A stretch of 64,000 nt of DNA from Parvibaculum sp049651025 (GTDB lineage: Bacteria > Pseudomonadota > Alphaproteobacteria > Parvibaculales > Parvibaculaceae): positions 8,040 to 72,039 of the forward strand of contig NZ_JBASBH010000037.1 in assembly GCF_049651025.1 (NCBI RefSeq), in the 5' to 3' direction. The notes under the pieces were generated by a model, which was given only the letters and a program-made list of their open reading frames with translations, was not told the origin of the DNA and did not search any database. The first letter of the stretch is position 1, and each line of letters begins with the position of its first letter. Below are positions 43,734 to 51,738 of this stretch, one piece after another. A program made the translations under genes and the position numbers.

Positions 43734-45470
43734 TCAAAGCTCATAGAGCCATGTGGGGCCGACAAATTCCCGCCCGTCATCATGCCCGACCTCCGTCTCG
43801 ATCAGCGCCGTCGTCTGGGCGTTGAGACGCATGATGAGGTCGCGATGCGCCTCCGGCTTCAGCGCCAGATTGTCGACCTCATCGGGGTCGGTTTCCGTGT
43901 CGTAAAGCGCAAGGTCGTTATGCGCGAGCAGCGTTTCCCAATCGCGGGGAATATGATGCTCGCCCAGACCGAAGAAGCGCGCGAATTTGTAGCGCCCGTC
44001 AAAGACGCCGCGATGCAGGCCGCGATTGGTTCGCGACGGGCCGAACTGGCCGAGCTTCAGCGACTGCTTGAACATCGAGGCGATGCCCGGCGTGCTGCCA
44101 TTGCGCATCATGCCTTCGATCATCTGCGGATCGATATAGAAAGGCACGCCGTAATTGTAGAAGGCGCCGCGCGTATCGCGCTCGGTCTTGCCGCCGGTGA
44201 TCGCAGCCGCAAGGCTCACGCCGGGAAGCTTGCCCAGCGGGTCCTGAAGATCGGCGAGCTTGCCGCCTGCAAATTCATAAAGCGTCGGCAGAAGATCGAC
44301 CGTGTTGCCGAGGCTTTCGACCACGCGTGACGTGCGCGCATCGGGGTGGCTGATATAGAGCGGAACGGCGACGTTCTCCTTGAAGATCACCGGCCCCTTC
44401 TGCCGCAGGCGTTGCGCGCCCGCCATCTCGCCGTGATCGGCGGTATAGACGACGATGGTATTGTCGGCGAGGCCCAGCGTTTCCAGCGCGGAGAAGAGGC
44501 GACGGATCTTGTAGCTCGCGTCGCGCATGCAGTTGAAATAATAGCTCTGGTTCTTGCGCCATATGGCTTCGTCATCGGGTAGCTTGCCATAGGTGACGTC
44601 GCAGACTTCGCGATAGGAACGCACCGCCCAAGGTTCGTTTTCATCCGGCGTGTGATGAAAGCTCTTGGGCAGCGGAATGTGGCTCCAGTCCTTGTCGTAA
44701 ATGTCGCTTGCGGGCGCAGGCGCCAGAGGCGATAGCGCATCGGGATTGCCGCGCGTCGCGGTCTGGCCGTCCCAGGATTCAAAAAAGCAGATGTCGTGCG
44801 GATTGACGATGTTGACGGCGAGGAACCACGGCTGGTTCTCCGGCAACTTGCGCGGCACTTCGTCGAGCCACTGGATTGCGGAACTGACTGTCGGGCCGTC
44901 ATAGCGATAGCCGTCCCAGACCTTGCCATGCGGATCGCCGTCGATGTTGTAATCGCTGAAACTGAACGCTTCGAGCGACTTGTCGGTCTTCGCATAGGGA
45001 CCATAGCCGAGCTGCGCCGCATACGGCATGTCGCTCAAATGCCATTTGCCCTTATAGGCGGTGTAGTAGCCGAGATCGCGCAGATGGTGGCCGATGGAGC
45101 GCAGCTTGCCGTTGAGCTTGGGAAAGGGCGGCGCGCCTTCGTTCACAACCATGCCGGTCTGCTGCGTGTGGCGACCGAAATAGATGGTGGACCGCGACGG
45201 CGAGCAGGGCGTCGTATTGACGTTGTATTTGCTGAAGAAGGTGCCGCGCTCCTGCATCCAGTCATGCGCAGGAAGATCGAGGCCGGACGGCAGGCAGCTT
45301 GCCGAGCGCTCCTGATCCGTCATTACAAAGAGAATATTTGGCCGCTTTGCCTTCCCGATGGCAGGCGCGCCGATCGCGCGACTGGCAGCCGTTGCCGCCA
45401 ATGCGGCAATGCCCCCGCCAAGCACATGGCGTCGCGACGGAGCGATGAGGCCTGATTTTGAGTTGCTCAT
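43734..45470 (-). CDS. Sulfatase, Tat-exported
   Basis: 578-residue type I sulfatase. The N-terminus has a twin-arginine signal (SRRHVLGGG, then an Ala-rich core to about residue 35). Metal ligands begin with FVMTDQ (Asp52), and the formylglycine signature is C-x-P-x-R at Cys89-Ser90-Pro91-Ser92-Arg93, so maturation by a formylglycine-generating enzyme or similar is expected. The protein acts in the periplasm on an unknown sulfate ester. It follows the DsbA-like gene by 12 bases on the minus strand, so both probably start from the divergent promoter near 46840. A gene for the maturase is not in the window. Confidence 0.92.
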   Translation of the reverse strand: MSNSKSGLIAPSRRHVLGGGIAALAATAASRAIGAPAIGKAKRPNILFVMTDQERSASCLPSGLDLPAHDWMQERGTFFSKYNVNTTPCSPSRSTIYFGRHTQQTGMVVNEGAPPFPKLNGKLRSIGHHLRDLGYYTAYKGKWHLSDMPYAAQLGYGPYAKTDKSLEAFSFSDYNIDGDPHGKVWDGYRYDGPTVSSAIQWLDEVPRKLPENQPWFLAVNIVNPHDICFFESWDGQTATRGNPDALSPLAPAPASDIYDKDWSHIPLPKSFHHTPDENEPWAVRSYREVCDVTYGKLPDDEAIWRKNQSYYFNCMRDASYKIRRLFSALETLGLADNTIVVYTADHGEMAGAQRLRQKGPVIFKENVAVPLYISHPDARTSRVVESLGNTVDLLPTLYEFAGGKLADLQDPLGKLPGVSLAAAITGGKTERDTRGAFYNYGVPFYIDPQMIEGMMRNGSTPGIASMFKQSLKLGQFGPSRTNRGLHRGVFDGRYKFARFFGLGEHHIPRDWETLLAHNDLALYDTETDPDEVDNLALKPEAHRDLIMRLNAQTTALIETEVGHDDGREFVGPTWLYEL

Positions 45471-45482
45471 GAGGCAGTCCTT

Positions 45483-46799
45483 TCAGGCATTGCGGCCGTC
45501 AATCACATCGAGAATATCTTGCTCCAGCGCCCAGAAACGATCCTGCCCCCAATGCGCGGGCCTGCCGTTGACGCGGAAAGAGGGCGCGCCCCATAGGCCT
45601 GCATCGAATAGCGCCACCCGGTTTTCTTCGGCAATGTCCCGCCAGCTTTCATCGGTCAGGGCCGCGCGCACACCATCGGCGCCGAGGTCGGCCCGTCTGG
45701 CGACATCGAACATTCCCTTGTCGGAGGCGATCTCGATGCCATCGGCAAAGGCCGCGCGCAGGCCGAGTTCGGCAAAATCCTCGCCGCGTCCGAGCCTGAT
45801 TGCATGATGCAGCACGGCAAGAGCGCGCGCCGCGCCAGCACCCACCGGATCGATGATGGTGCCAAATGGCAGCCCCGCACGCTCCGCCTCTCGCTTCGTG
45901 TCGAGAATAATGTAGAGCCGCTTGACCAGTGGCACGGGAAGGCCGCGCATCACCATCGGAAGGATGAACCGCAACTGCAATTCGCAATCGTAATGCGTTG
46001 CGAGGCGACGCATGCGCGGAAAGGAAATCCACGAATAGGGGCTGCGAAAGGAAAACCAGTATTCGATGACCGGGCGCACGCCGTTGGCGGCGCGTGGTCC
46101 GAGCTTCATGTCGCGATAGGGCGCGATGGGCGCGGTTCCGGCAGGCGCCTTATCAAGCCCGAGCTTTGCGAGCCGCTCTTCAAGATGGTTCAGGCGGTCG
46201 ACGCCCCAATACCACTCGCCCTCGAAATAGAACATCGCGCTGAGATAATGGCCGAGGCGTTTGCGCTGCCTGTCGCCATTGGCGGTAGCCGCCTGAGTGA
46301 CGGTGGCCGAGGCCTCGCCCTGGCTCGTCGCAATCGCGTTGAGCGCTTTGACGTCGCGCGCCCAGAGCGCCTTGCCAGCCGCCGGTGCTACCTCGGTGAA
46401 TTTCTTGCCGCCTTGTGCCGCCACAAGAACTCTCGCGCAAGCCAGAGCGAGGCTCGCATCGGGCAGCGTCGCGCCTGTGGGAAATTCGAGGCCATATTCA
46501 GTCGCAAGCCGGGCGGCATCTCTCAATGCGTAGTGGCGCAGCTTTTCGCGCTCCGGCGCGGCGGCATCGTCTGGCGCGGAAACGATCCACGGGACGAGGT
46601 CGATGTCATATCGTTGCTGCAATGACTGCAACACCTGCGCAGCAACATGGCTGTAAGGGTCGTCAGGCTGATGGAAGTAATGAACGGTTGGCCGCGTGCC
46701 GCGCGCCTTGCGCTTCAGCGTGTGGATGAAACGGCGCGTATTGCGGAGCGCGCGCCCTGTCAGAAGAGAAGTCGCTCTCCGTCGGATGAATTGCCTCAT
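45483..46799 (-). CDS. Tandem DsbA-like / 2-hydroxychromene-2-carboxylate isomerase-like protein
   Basis: 438 residues with two thioredoxin-fold DSBA modules: the first from about residue 38 (VHYFHQPDDPYSHVAAQ), the second from about residue 250 (EYWFSFRSPYSWISFPRM). The second has the SPYS motif of HCCA isomerases and kappa-class glutathione transferases, and neither has a CxxC, so a thiol-disulfide role is unlikely; a glutathione-dependent isomerase is more so. The N-terminus is Arg-rich and polar. ATG 46799 is used with GGAGGGG eight bases upstream. Upstream gene of the sulfatase, divergent from the dehalogenase operon. Confidence 0.8.
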   Translation of the reverse strand: MRQFIRRRATSLLTGRALRNTRRFIHTLKRKARGTRPTVHYFHQPDDPYSHVAAQVLQSLQQRYDIDLVPWIVSAPDDAAAPEREKLRHYALRDAARLATEYGLEFPTGATLPDASLALACARVLVAAQGGKKFTEVAPAAGKALWARDVKALNAIATSQGEASATVTQAATANGDRQRKRLGHYLSAMFYFEGEWYWGVDRLNHLEERLAKLGLDKAPAGTAPIAPYRDMKLGPRAANGVRPVIEYWFSFRSPYSWISFPRMRRLATHYDCELQLRFILPMVMRGLPVPLVKRLYIILDTKREAERAGLPFGTIIDPVGAGAARALAVLHHAIRLGRGEDFAELGLRAAFADGIEIASDKGMFDVARRADLGADGVRAALTDESWRDIAEENRVALFDAGLWGAPSFRVNGRPAHWGQDRFWALEQDILDVIDGRNA

Positions 46800-46839
46800 C
46801 TTCGATCCCCTCCATCGCTCTTGACACAAATCTATATAG

Positions 46840-46856
46840 TGACACTATTAGTGTCA
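46840..46856. promoter_or_regulatory. Perfect 17-bp palindromic operator in divergent promoter
   Basis: TGACACTA, central T, TAGTGTCA: eight-base arms with no mismatch. It lies in the 96 bases between the DsbA-like and dehalogenase genes. TTGACA elements overlap it on both strands (46821-46826 plus strand, 46857-46852 minus strand), and an extra half-site TTGACAC stands at 46821. The layout is that of a TetR-family operator controlling divergent promoters; the tetR gene at the end of the dehalogenase operon is the natural candidate. Confidence 0.7.
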
Positions 46857-46895
46857 ATACATGGAAAGAGGGCATGGCATCAGGGAGAGGTGATT

Positions 46896-47801
46896 ATGAA
46901 AGTGTTGAGAACGCCCGATGAGCGTTTCGCCGGCATTGCCGACTATCCATTCGCGCCGCATTGGACCGAAATCAAGGCAGATGGCGGCCAGCTCTTGCGT
47001 CTTCACACGGTGGACGAAGGTCCGAGAGATGCAGCGCCCGTGCTGCTGATGCATGGCGAACCGTCATGGTCATATCTTTATCGCCACATGATTACGGGGC
47101 TTGCGGGCAAGGGCCATCGCGTTGTCGCGCCCGATCTCATCGGCTTTGGCAAGTCGGACAAGCCGTCCGAACAATCCGACTATACTTATGAGCGCCATGT
47201 GAAATGGATGAGCGAGTGGCTGCTCGCCATGGACCTCACCGGCATCACGCTGTTTTGCCAGGACTGGGGCGGTTTGATCGGTTTGCGCCTTGTTGCCGCT
47301 TTCCCCGAACGTTTCGCGCGCATCGTCGTCGCCAATACCGGCCTTCCCATCGGCACGGGCTGGAGCGAAGGCTTCAAGCAATGGCTCGATTTCAGCCAGA
47401 GCGTGTCGGTGCTCCCGGTCGGCGAAATCGTCAGTATGGGAACTGTGCGTGGATTGAGTGCCGCCGAAAAGGCCGCCTATGACGCGCCCTTTCCCGACGA
47501 AAGCTACAAGGCCTGCGCGCGGCAGTTTCCGACGCTTGTGCCGATCACGCCGGAACATGCCTCCGTGGCTGAGAACAAGGCGGCGTGGAAAGTGCTTGAA
47601 CGCTTCGACAAGCCGGTTCTCACGGCATTCAGCGATGGCGACCCCGTATCCAAGGGCGGCGAGCGCGTTTTCCACGAGCGTGTCCCCGGTGCGAAGGGCC
47701 AGGCGCATGTGACAATTGCAGGCGGCGGCCATTTTCTGCAGGAAGACAAGCCCGGCGAACTGGTCGACCTGATCGATGGCTTTATCCGCAAAACATCCTG
47801 A
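46896..47801 (+). CDS. Haloalkane dehalogenase (alpha/beta hydrolase)
   Basis: 301-residue alpha/beta hydrolase of the haloalkane dehalogenase group. It hydrolyses carbon-halogen bonds, giving an alcohol and halide. The oxyanion/halide motif HGEPSWSYLYR is at residue 53-63, the nucleophile Asp123 is in FCQDWGG with the halide-binding Trp next to it, and the catalytic His is in GGGHFLQEDKP near the end. The HLD-I type (like DhlA) is the nearest by motif. Substrates may also be natural epoxide-like or haloacid compounds; not decided. GGGAGAGG lies before ATG 46896. First gene of the operon with DUF1330, a membrane protein and TetR. Confidence 0.87.
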   Translation: MKVLRTPDERFAGIADYPFAPHWTEIKADGGQLLRLHTVDEGPRDAAPVLLMHGEPSWSYLYRHMITGLAGKGHRVVAPDLIGFGKSDKPSEQSDYTYERHVKWMSEWLLAMDLTGITLFCQDWGGLIGLRLVAAFPERFARIVVANTGLPIGTGWSEGFKQWLDFSQSVSVLPVGEIVSMGTVRGLSAAEKAAYDAPFPDESYKACARQFPTLVPITPEHASVAENKAAWKVLERFDKPVLTAFSDGDPVSKGGERVFHERVPGAKGQAHVTIAGGGHFLQEDKPGELVDLIDGFIRKTS

Positions 47802-47814
47802 GGGAGAAATCGCA

Positions 47815-48231
47815 ATGAACTACGAAATTGCCGTCTACCCGACGCAAGAAAAGCTGATGGAACTTGCCGGGTCGAAAGATCCCTCGCCCATCGTCATGCT
47901 GAACCTGCTGAAATTCCGCGATGTCGCCGAATACAAGGATGGCCGCGCGGAAAAGATCAGCGGCCGCGAAGCCTATATGCGCTATGGCGAGAAAATGCAG
48001 ACGATCGTCACGGCGAGAGGCGGGCGCTTCCTGATTTCGGCGGAGCTGAACAGGGTGGTGATAGGCGAAGTCGAAGACATGTGGGACGTCGTTGCGATGG
48101 TCGAATATCCCTCCGCCGCGGAGTTTTTCGCCATCGCCACCTCGCCGGAGGTCATGGAAGCGGGCGTGGATCGCGAAGCCGGGCTTGCGGGCCAGATTCT
48201 CATCCGCTCGACATTGCGTCCCGAAATCTAG
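47815..48231 (+). CDS. DUF1330 family protein
   Basis: 138 residues, a DUF1330/dimeric alpha-beta barrel type domain: PIVMLNLLKFRDVAEYKDG at 25-43, REAYMRYGEKM, then WDVVAMVEYPSAAEFFAI near residue 90-107. The family is small, soluble, of unknown chemistry, often found next to hydrolases in degradative loci. ATG 47815 with GAGGGAG upstream is used. It follows the dehalogenase by 13 bases. Confidence 0.85.
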   Translation: MNYEIAVYPTQEKLMELAGSKDPSPIVMLNLLKFRDVAEYKDGRAEKISGREAYMRYGEKMQTIVTARGGRFLISAELNRVVIGEVEDMWDVVAMVEYPSAAEFFAIATSPEVMEAGVDREAGLAGQILIRSTLRPEI

Positions 48232-48251
48232 CAACGATACGGAAACACATC

Positions 48252-48668
48252 ATGGATCGAACCGCCCCGTCGAAACTGGCCATTCTCGCCATCGGCCTGC
48301 TTGGAGTGATCAATCTCGCGCGCGGCTCGATCCATTTCTTTGCGCCCGATGGCGGGCTGACTTCGATTGCCGGGCTGGATCTTTCCACCGCACGCCAGAC
48401 CATCGTCTTCTTCATCGCGGCTGTCGGCGCGGGGCAAATTACGCTCGGCATTCTCGACCTTTACGTCATCGCCCGGCACAGGGCGATGGTGCGCCCGCTT
48501 CTGGTCATCCATCTGGTCGGAATGGCGCTGGGCCTGTTCCTCTTCCTTGTCTGGAAGCCGCTTCCGGTCGTTGTGCCGGGGCAATATGGAGCGGTGTTTT
48601 CTTTCCTGCTGTTAAGCGTCATAACTGCACGGGAATTCTGGCTCTGGAAGCGTAATGGCGCAGATTGA
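48252..48668 (+). CDS. Four-helix membrane protein of unknown function
   Basis: 138 residues with four hydrophobic helices (about residues 10-24, 48-72, 82-100 and 106-128) and a basic C-terminus (LWKRNGAD). It may be related to DoxX-like or small integral membrane proteins, but I see no diagnostic motif. It follows DUF1330 by 20 bases and overlaps the start of the TetR gene by 14 bases, so it is in the operon. Confidence 0.7.
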   Translation: MDRTAPSKLAILAIGLLGVINLARGSIHFFAPDGGLTSIAGLDLSTARQTIVFFIAAVGAGQITLGILDLYVIARHRAMVRPLLVIHLVGMALGLFLFLVWKPLPVVVPGQYGAVFSFLLLSVITAREFWLWKRNGAD

Positions 48669-49260
48669 AAAGACTGAGAAACCATCGGATGGCCGCCGCG
48701 CGCGCGGCGAGGAAAGCCGTCGCCGGATCGTCGAGGCGATGCTCAGCCAGATAGGCGAGGGCAATCTTTCGCCAAGCGCGGAAGAGGTCGCGGCGCAGGC
48801 CAATGTGGGCTTGCGCACGGTCTTCCGGCATTTCGACGATATGGACAGCCTTTATCGCGAAATATCCGAAGTGATGGCTACCGAGTTGATGCCGATAGCG
48901 GCGGCACCCTTGCCGAAAGGCGATTGGCGCGAACTTGTGGCTGAACTGGTGGATCGGCGCGCCCGCGTCTTTGAAAAAATGATGCCGTTCAAGATCGCAG
49001 CCGATGTCCACCGGCATCGATCCGAATTCCTGCGCGATGAACATGCCCGTCTTGGCACGATGCAACGCAAGATATTGCGTGACGTGTTTTCCCTGAAGGA
49101 ATGCCCGGCGGGGCCGACTTTCGAGGCGCTGGACCTGTTGATGAGTTTCGATAGCTGGCGGCGGTTGAGGCTGGATCAGGGACTGTCTGTCGCCCAGGCG
49201 AAGAAAACGATGCTTCGGGCAAGCAGCGCGCTTTTTGAAAGCGCAGGCACGGCGGCATAG
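48655..49260 (+). CDS. TetR-family regulator of the dehalogenase locus
   Basis: 201 residues. The helix-turn-helix is in SRRRIVEAMLSQIGEGNLSPSAEEVAAQANVGLRTVFRHFDDMDSLY (residues about 21-66), which is typical TetR with a conserved R-T-V-F-R-H-F recognition helix. The ligand domain is not recognisable. It is the last gene of the operon, overlapping the membrane protein gene by 14 bases, which suits autoregulation through the 17-bp palindrome 1.8 kb upstream. Its inducer is probably a haloalkane or related hydrophobic compound, by inference. Confidence 0.87.
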   Translation: MAQIEKTEKPSDGRRARGEESRRRIVEAMLSQIGEGNLSPSAEEVAAQANVGLRTVFRHFDDMDSLYREISEVMATELMPIAAAPLPKGDWRELVAELVDRRARVFEKMMPFKIAADVHRHRSEFLRDEHARLGTMQRKILRDVFSLKECPAGPTFEALDLLMSFDSWRRLRLDQGLSVAQAKKTMLRASSALFESAGTAA

Positions 49261-49279
49261 CTGTTTGCATCGCCGGCGA

Positions 49280-49663
49280 TCAGGGCCTTGCGTCTGGAAA
49301 TGCCATCGAAATGGAAAGAATAAGCTCGTCCTCATCGACGGGCTTGTCGAGGAAGGCAAGAACGCCTGCGCGCCTGGCGCGCTCTCTCAGCGTCACGTCG
49401 CTGCGCCCGGTGATGACGATGACCGGCGTTTCGATATGGCGTAACCGGAGCGTTTCGAGGAGATCGAGGCCGCTCATTTCCGGCATGTGAAGGTCGAGCA
49501 GAAAACATTCAACCGGCGCGTCGTCTGCATCGGCCAGAAATGCGCGTGCAGACGCATAATCCCGCACGATCATGCCGTGGGACTCGAGCAGGGCGCGCAT
49601 TGAATCGCGAACGGCTTCGTCGTCGTCGACGACGCACACCGTCCGGTTCTGAATAGATGCCAC
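49280..49663 (-). CDS. Stand-alone response-regulator receiver domain (FixJ-like)
   Basis: 127 residues comprising a receiver domain only: acidic pocket VVDDDEA, phospho-acceptor Asp in LLDLHMPEMSG (residue 57 from this start), the TG and the Lys in FLDKPVDEDEL. There is no output domain, unlike the adjacent FixJ. Such proteins can drain phosphate from a kinase or bind partners directly. Start chosen is GTG 49663, with GGAGAG six bases upstream; GTG 49687 is a possible longer start (135 residues). It follows fixJ by 74 bases, with a possible FixJ site at the fixJ end. Part of the fixLJ locus. Confidence 0.85.
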   Translation of the reverse strand: MASIQNRTVCVVDDDEAVRDSMRALLESHGMIVRDYASARAFLADADDAPVECFLLDLHMPEMSGLDLLETLRLRHIETPVIVITGRSDVTLRERARRAGVLAFLDKPVDEDELILSISMAFPDARP

Positions 49664-49722
49664 AACGCTCTCCAACGCGAGATACACAAGCGCCGAGGAT
49701 AGGAAGAGAGAAAATCACCCGA

Positions 49723-49742
49723 TATACGGTAATCCCCTTAGG
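49723..49742. promoter_or_regulatory. Candidate FixJ/LuxR-type site before the receiver gene
   Basis: TATACGGTAATCCCCTTAGG at the end of fixJ, overlapping its stop codon and about 60 bases upstream of the receiver gene. It resembles the interrupted TACGTAAT-like and CCTTA elements of NarL/FixJ-type sites. I give it as a possible promoter element only; the match is by eye and the consensus is from memory. Confidence 0.3.
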
Positions 49743-50361
49743 CCTCGCCCGATGGCACGACGCCTGCGGCAAGGGCGGTACGGACAAGCTCCGGCAGGCT
49801 GCGCGCCTGCATCTTTTCCATCAGATGGGCGCGATGGATTTCCACGGTTCTGGGCGAGATGCCCAGCTCGAACGCGACGACCTTGTTGGGTTGTCCGGCA
49901 ATCAGGTGTTCAAGAACCTCGCGCTCACGCAGCGTCAGCGAGGCGACAAGACCAGCCCGGACGGGGTCCGCCGTTGAGGTTTGCCTGTTCTGCTGTTGGC
50001 CTGCATCAAGCGCGCGCCTCACGCTTTCAAGCAGCAATTCATCGTCATAGGGCTTCTCTATGAAGTCGACGGCGCCCGCCTTCATGGCGCGCACGGCGAG
50101 CGGAACATCGCCATGTCCGGTGACGATGATGACGGGAAGGCCGACATTTTGCCTTGTGAGTTCTTCCTGAAGCTCCAGTCCATCCATGTCGGGCATGCGG
50201 ATATCTGCAATCATGCAGCCGCCATGTGCGCGCGGAGCGGTGAGAAATGCTCTGGCTGAGTCGAAGTCGACGACATTGAACCTGGCCGATTCGAGCAGCG
50301 CTCTCAGCGAATCGCGAACATCGGCATCGTCATCGACGATAAAGACCGTTTCAGGCGTCAT
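49738..50361 (-). CDS. fixJ: Response regulator FixJ
   Basis: 207 residues: receiver domain (acidic VDDDAD, Asp53 in IADIRMPDMDG, Lys in FIEKPYDDELL) and a C-terminal LuxR/NarL-type DNA-binding domain (LTLREREVLEHLIAG, then NKVVAFELGISPRTVEIHRAHLMEKM) at about residues 138-200. Phosphorylated FixJ turns on fixK and, in some species, other microaerobic genes. It overlaps fixL by 11 bases, so it follows it in one operon. Its target sites are not known here; no fixK gene is in the window. Confidence 0.93.
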   Translation of the reverse strand: MTPETVFIVDDDADVRDSLRALLESARFNVVDFDSARAFLTAPRAHGGCMIADIRMPDMDGLELQEELTRQNVGLPVIIVTGHGDVPLAVRAMKAGAVDFIEKPYDDELLLESVRRALDAGQQQNRQTSTADPVRAGLVASLTLREREVLEHLIAGQPNKVVAFELGISPRTVEIHRAHLMEKMQARSLPELVRTALAAGVVPSGEA

Positions 50362-51505
50362 GAGCTTCTTGCGTCTCCGGGGTCATTGGCAGCCTGAAGG
50401 CAAAGGTGACGCCATGTTCTGTATTTGCGTTCGCCCACAATAGACCGTCATGCGATTCGATGATCGACCGGCAGATCGACAGCCCGATACCCATTCCATC
50501 TTGCTTGGTCGTCGTGAAGGGCTGAAAGAGCTGTGCCTGCACCTCCGGCGTCAATCCGGGACCGGTATCCGATATGGAGACGACGACGGAGCCTGCCTCG
50601 TCCGTGAGGGTGCTGATCGTCAACTCGCGCCTCTCGACCGATTTCATGGCTTCGAAGCTGTTGCGCACGAGATTCAAAATGACCTGTTGAATCTGGATTT
50701 TATCGATGAGAACGGGCGGCAGTTCAGCCTGATATTCGGTGCGCACCTTCACGTTGCTCTCGGCAAGGCCCGTTACGCTGAGCGCGACGGCTTCCTCGAC
50801 AACCTTGTTCAGATTTTCGGAAGCACGGTTGCTTTTGCCCTTGGCTATGAATTCCCGCAGGCGGCGGATGATTTGTCCTGCGCGCGATGTCTGCGCGCTC
50901 GCCTTTTCAAGATATTCGAGGCTGCGAACGACTTCCGGAATCTCGATCCCGGCAATGGTGCGTCTCGCCGCGTTGACATAGTTCATCACAGCCGACAGCG
51001 GCTGGTTCAATTCATGCGCGAGCGCCGCCGCCATCTGCCCCATCGCGCTGAGCCGCGAGACATGCAGCAATTCGGCCTGAACGTCCCGAAGATGCCGCTC
51101 GGTGCTTCGCCGCTCGGTGATGTCGTGAATGATGCCGACGAATATTTGTTCGCCGGCGATAATGCCTTCGCCGACCGACAGATACATGGGGAAGGTCGAG
51201 CCATCCTTGCGGCGGGCATGCACATCGCGGCCGATGCCGATAATGCGCTTCTGGCCGGTGGTGCGATAATGTTCCAGATAGCCGTCATGCTCTTCGCGAT
51301 AGGGCGCGGGCATCAGCATCTTCACGTTCTGGCCGATGACTTCGTCCGCGGTGTAGCCAAACAGCTTCTCGCAGGCCGGGCTATAGACCTGCACGTTGCC
51401 CATGGCGTCGATGATGACGATGCCGTCAACAGCGGTCGCGAGCAGTGCCTCAAGGCGCGCGGCGCTCTCATCATTGCTCTGTGTAAGGCTGAATCCGGGA
51501 GACAT
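50351..51505 (-). CDS. fixL: Oxygen-sensor histidine kinase FixL (heme PAS)
   Basis: 384 residues with one PAS domain and a histidine kinase. The PAS has heme-binding marks: proximal His73 in YREEHDGYLEHY, matching His200 of Bradyrhizobium FixL, and Arg93 in IIGIGRDV, matching the distal Arg220. The kinase has the H-box ALAHELNQPLSAV (His164) and the N, G1 and G2 boxes (LNLVRNSFEA, ISDTGPGL, GMGIGLSICRS). No membrane segments exist, so it is soluble. Oxygen bound to heme shuts the kinase off. It is upstream of fixJ, and a 233-base divergent region separates it from the diiron gene. Start ATG 51505. Confidence 0.95.
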   Translation of the reverse strand: MSPGFSLTQSNDESAARLEALLATAVDGIVIIDAMGNVQVYSPACEKLFGYTADEVIGQNVKMLMPAPYREEHDGYLEHYRTTGQKRIIGIGRDVHARRKDGSTFPMYLSVGEGIIAGEQIFVGIIHDITERRSTERHLRDVQAELLHVSRLSAMGQMAAALAHELNQPLSAVMNYVNAARRTIAGIEIPEVVRSLEYLEKASAQTSRAGQIIRRLREFIAKGKSNRASENLNKVVEEAVALSVTGLAESNVKVRTEYQAELPPVLIDKIQIQQVILNLVRNSFEAMKSVERRELTISTLTDEAGSVVVSISDTGPGLTPEVQAQLFQPFTTTKQDGMGIGLSICRSIIESHDGLLWANANTEHGVTFAFRLPMTPETQEAHDA

Positions 51506-51606
51506 CGACCGCTTTGCTTTGGGTTTCAGGCTGAACCTAGCGTTTCAAAGCCCTTTTGACCATCCAGACCCCTTCAAACCGGCGGCCGGGCGTGCCTGTG
51601 TAAAGT

Positions 51607-51620
51607 TGACGCATGCGTCA
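51607..51620. promoter_or_regulatory. Perfect 14-bp palindrome TGACGCATGCGTCA
   Basis: A perfect seven-base inverted repeat between the divergent fixL and diiron genes. Together with one base upstream it supplies TTGACG, a possible -35 element. It does not fit the FixK/FNR pattern, TTGA-N6-TCAA, because the spacing is eight. The binding factor is unknown. Confidence 0.4.
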
Positions 51621-51647
51621 TTTTTGATAATCGCCGCCACGCGCAAA

Positions 51648-51670
51648 TACCCATAATTTTTTTATGCGTA
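51648..51670. promoter_or_regulatory. NarL/FixJ-type dyad upstream of diiron gene
   Basis: A 23-bp dyad in a 9-5-9 layout: TACCCATAA, five T, TTATGCGTA; the right arm on the other strand is TACGCATAA, so 8 of 9 positions pair. TACCCAT-like heptamers are recognised by NarL-type helix-turn-helix regulators (consensus TACYYMT), and FixJ is of that class. It ends 69 bases before the diiron ATG, a proper place for an activator. Assigning it to FixJ is inference. Confidence 0.45.
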
Positions 51671-51738
51671 AAGAGTGCGACGAAGGCCGGGCCGCGTTCG
51701 AAGAACGAAGGGCCGGAAGTGAAACCAAGGAGGAAACG

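Noticed and set aside
49261..49279. ATCGCCGGCGAT palindrome between tetR and the receiver gene as terminator
   Set aside because: It is a self-complementary 12-mer without loop or T-run, so it cannot be called a terminator.
51607..51620. FixK/FNR box
   Set aside because: The palindrome begins TTGA with the preceding base but the spacing to TCA is eight, not six, and the last A is missing.
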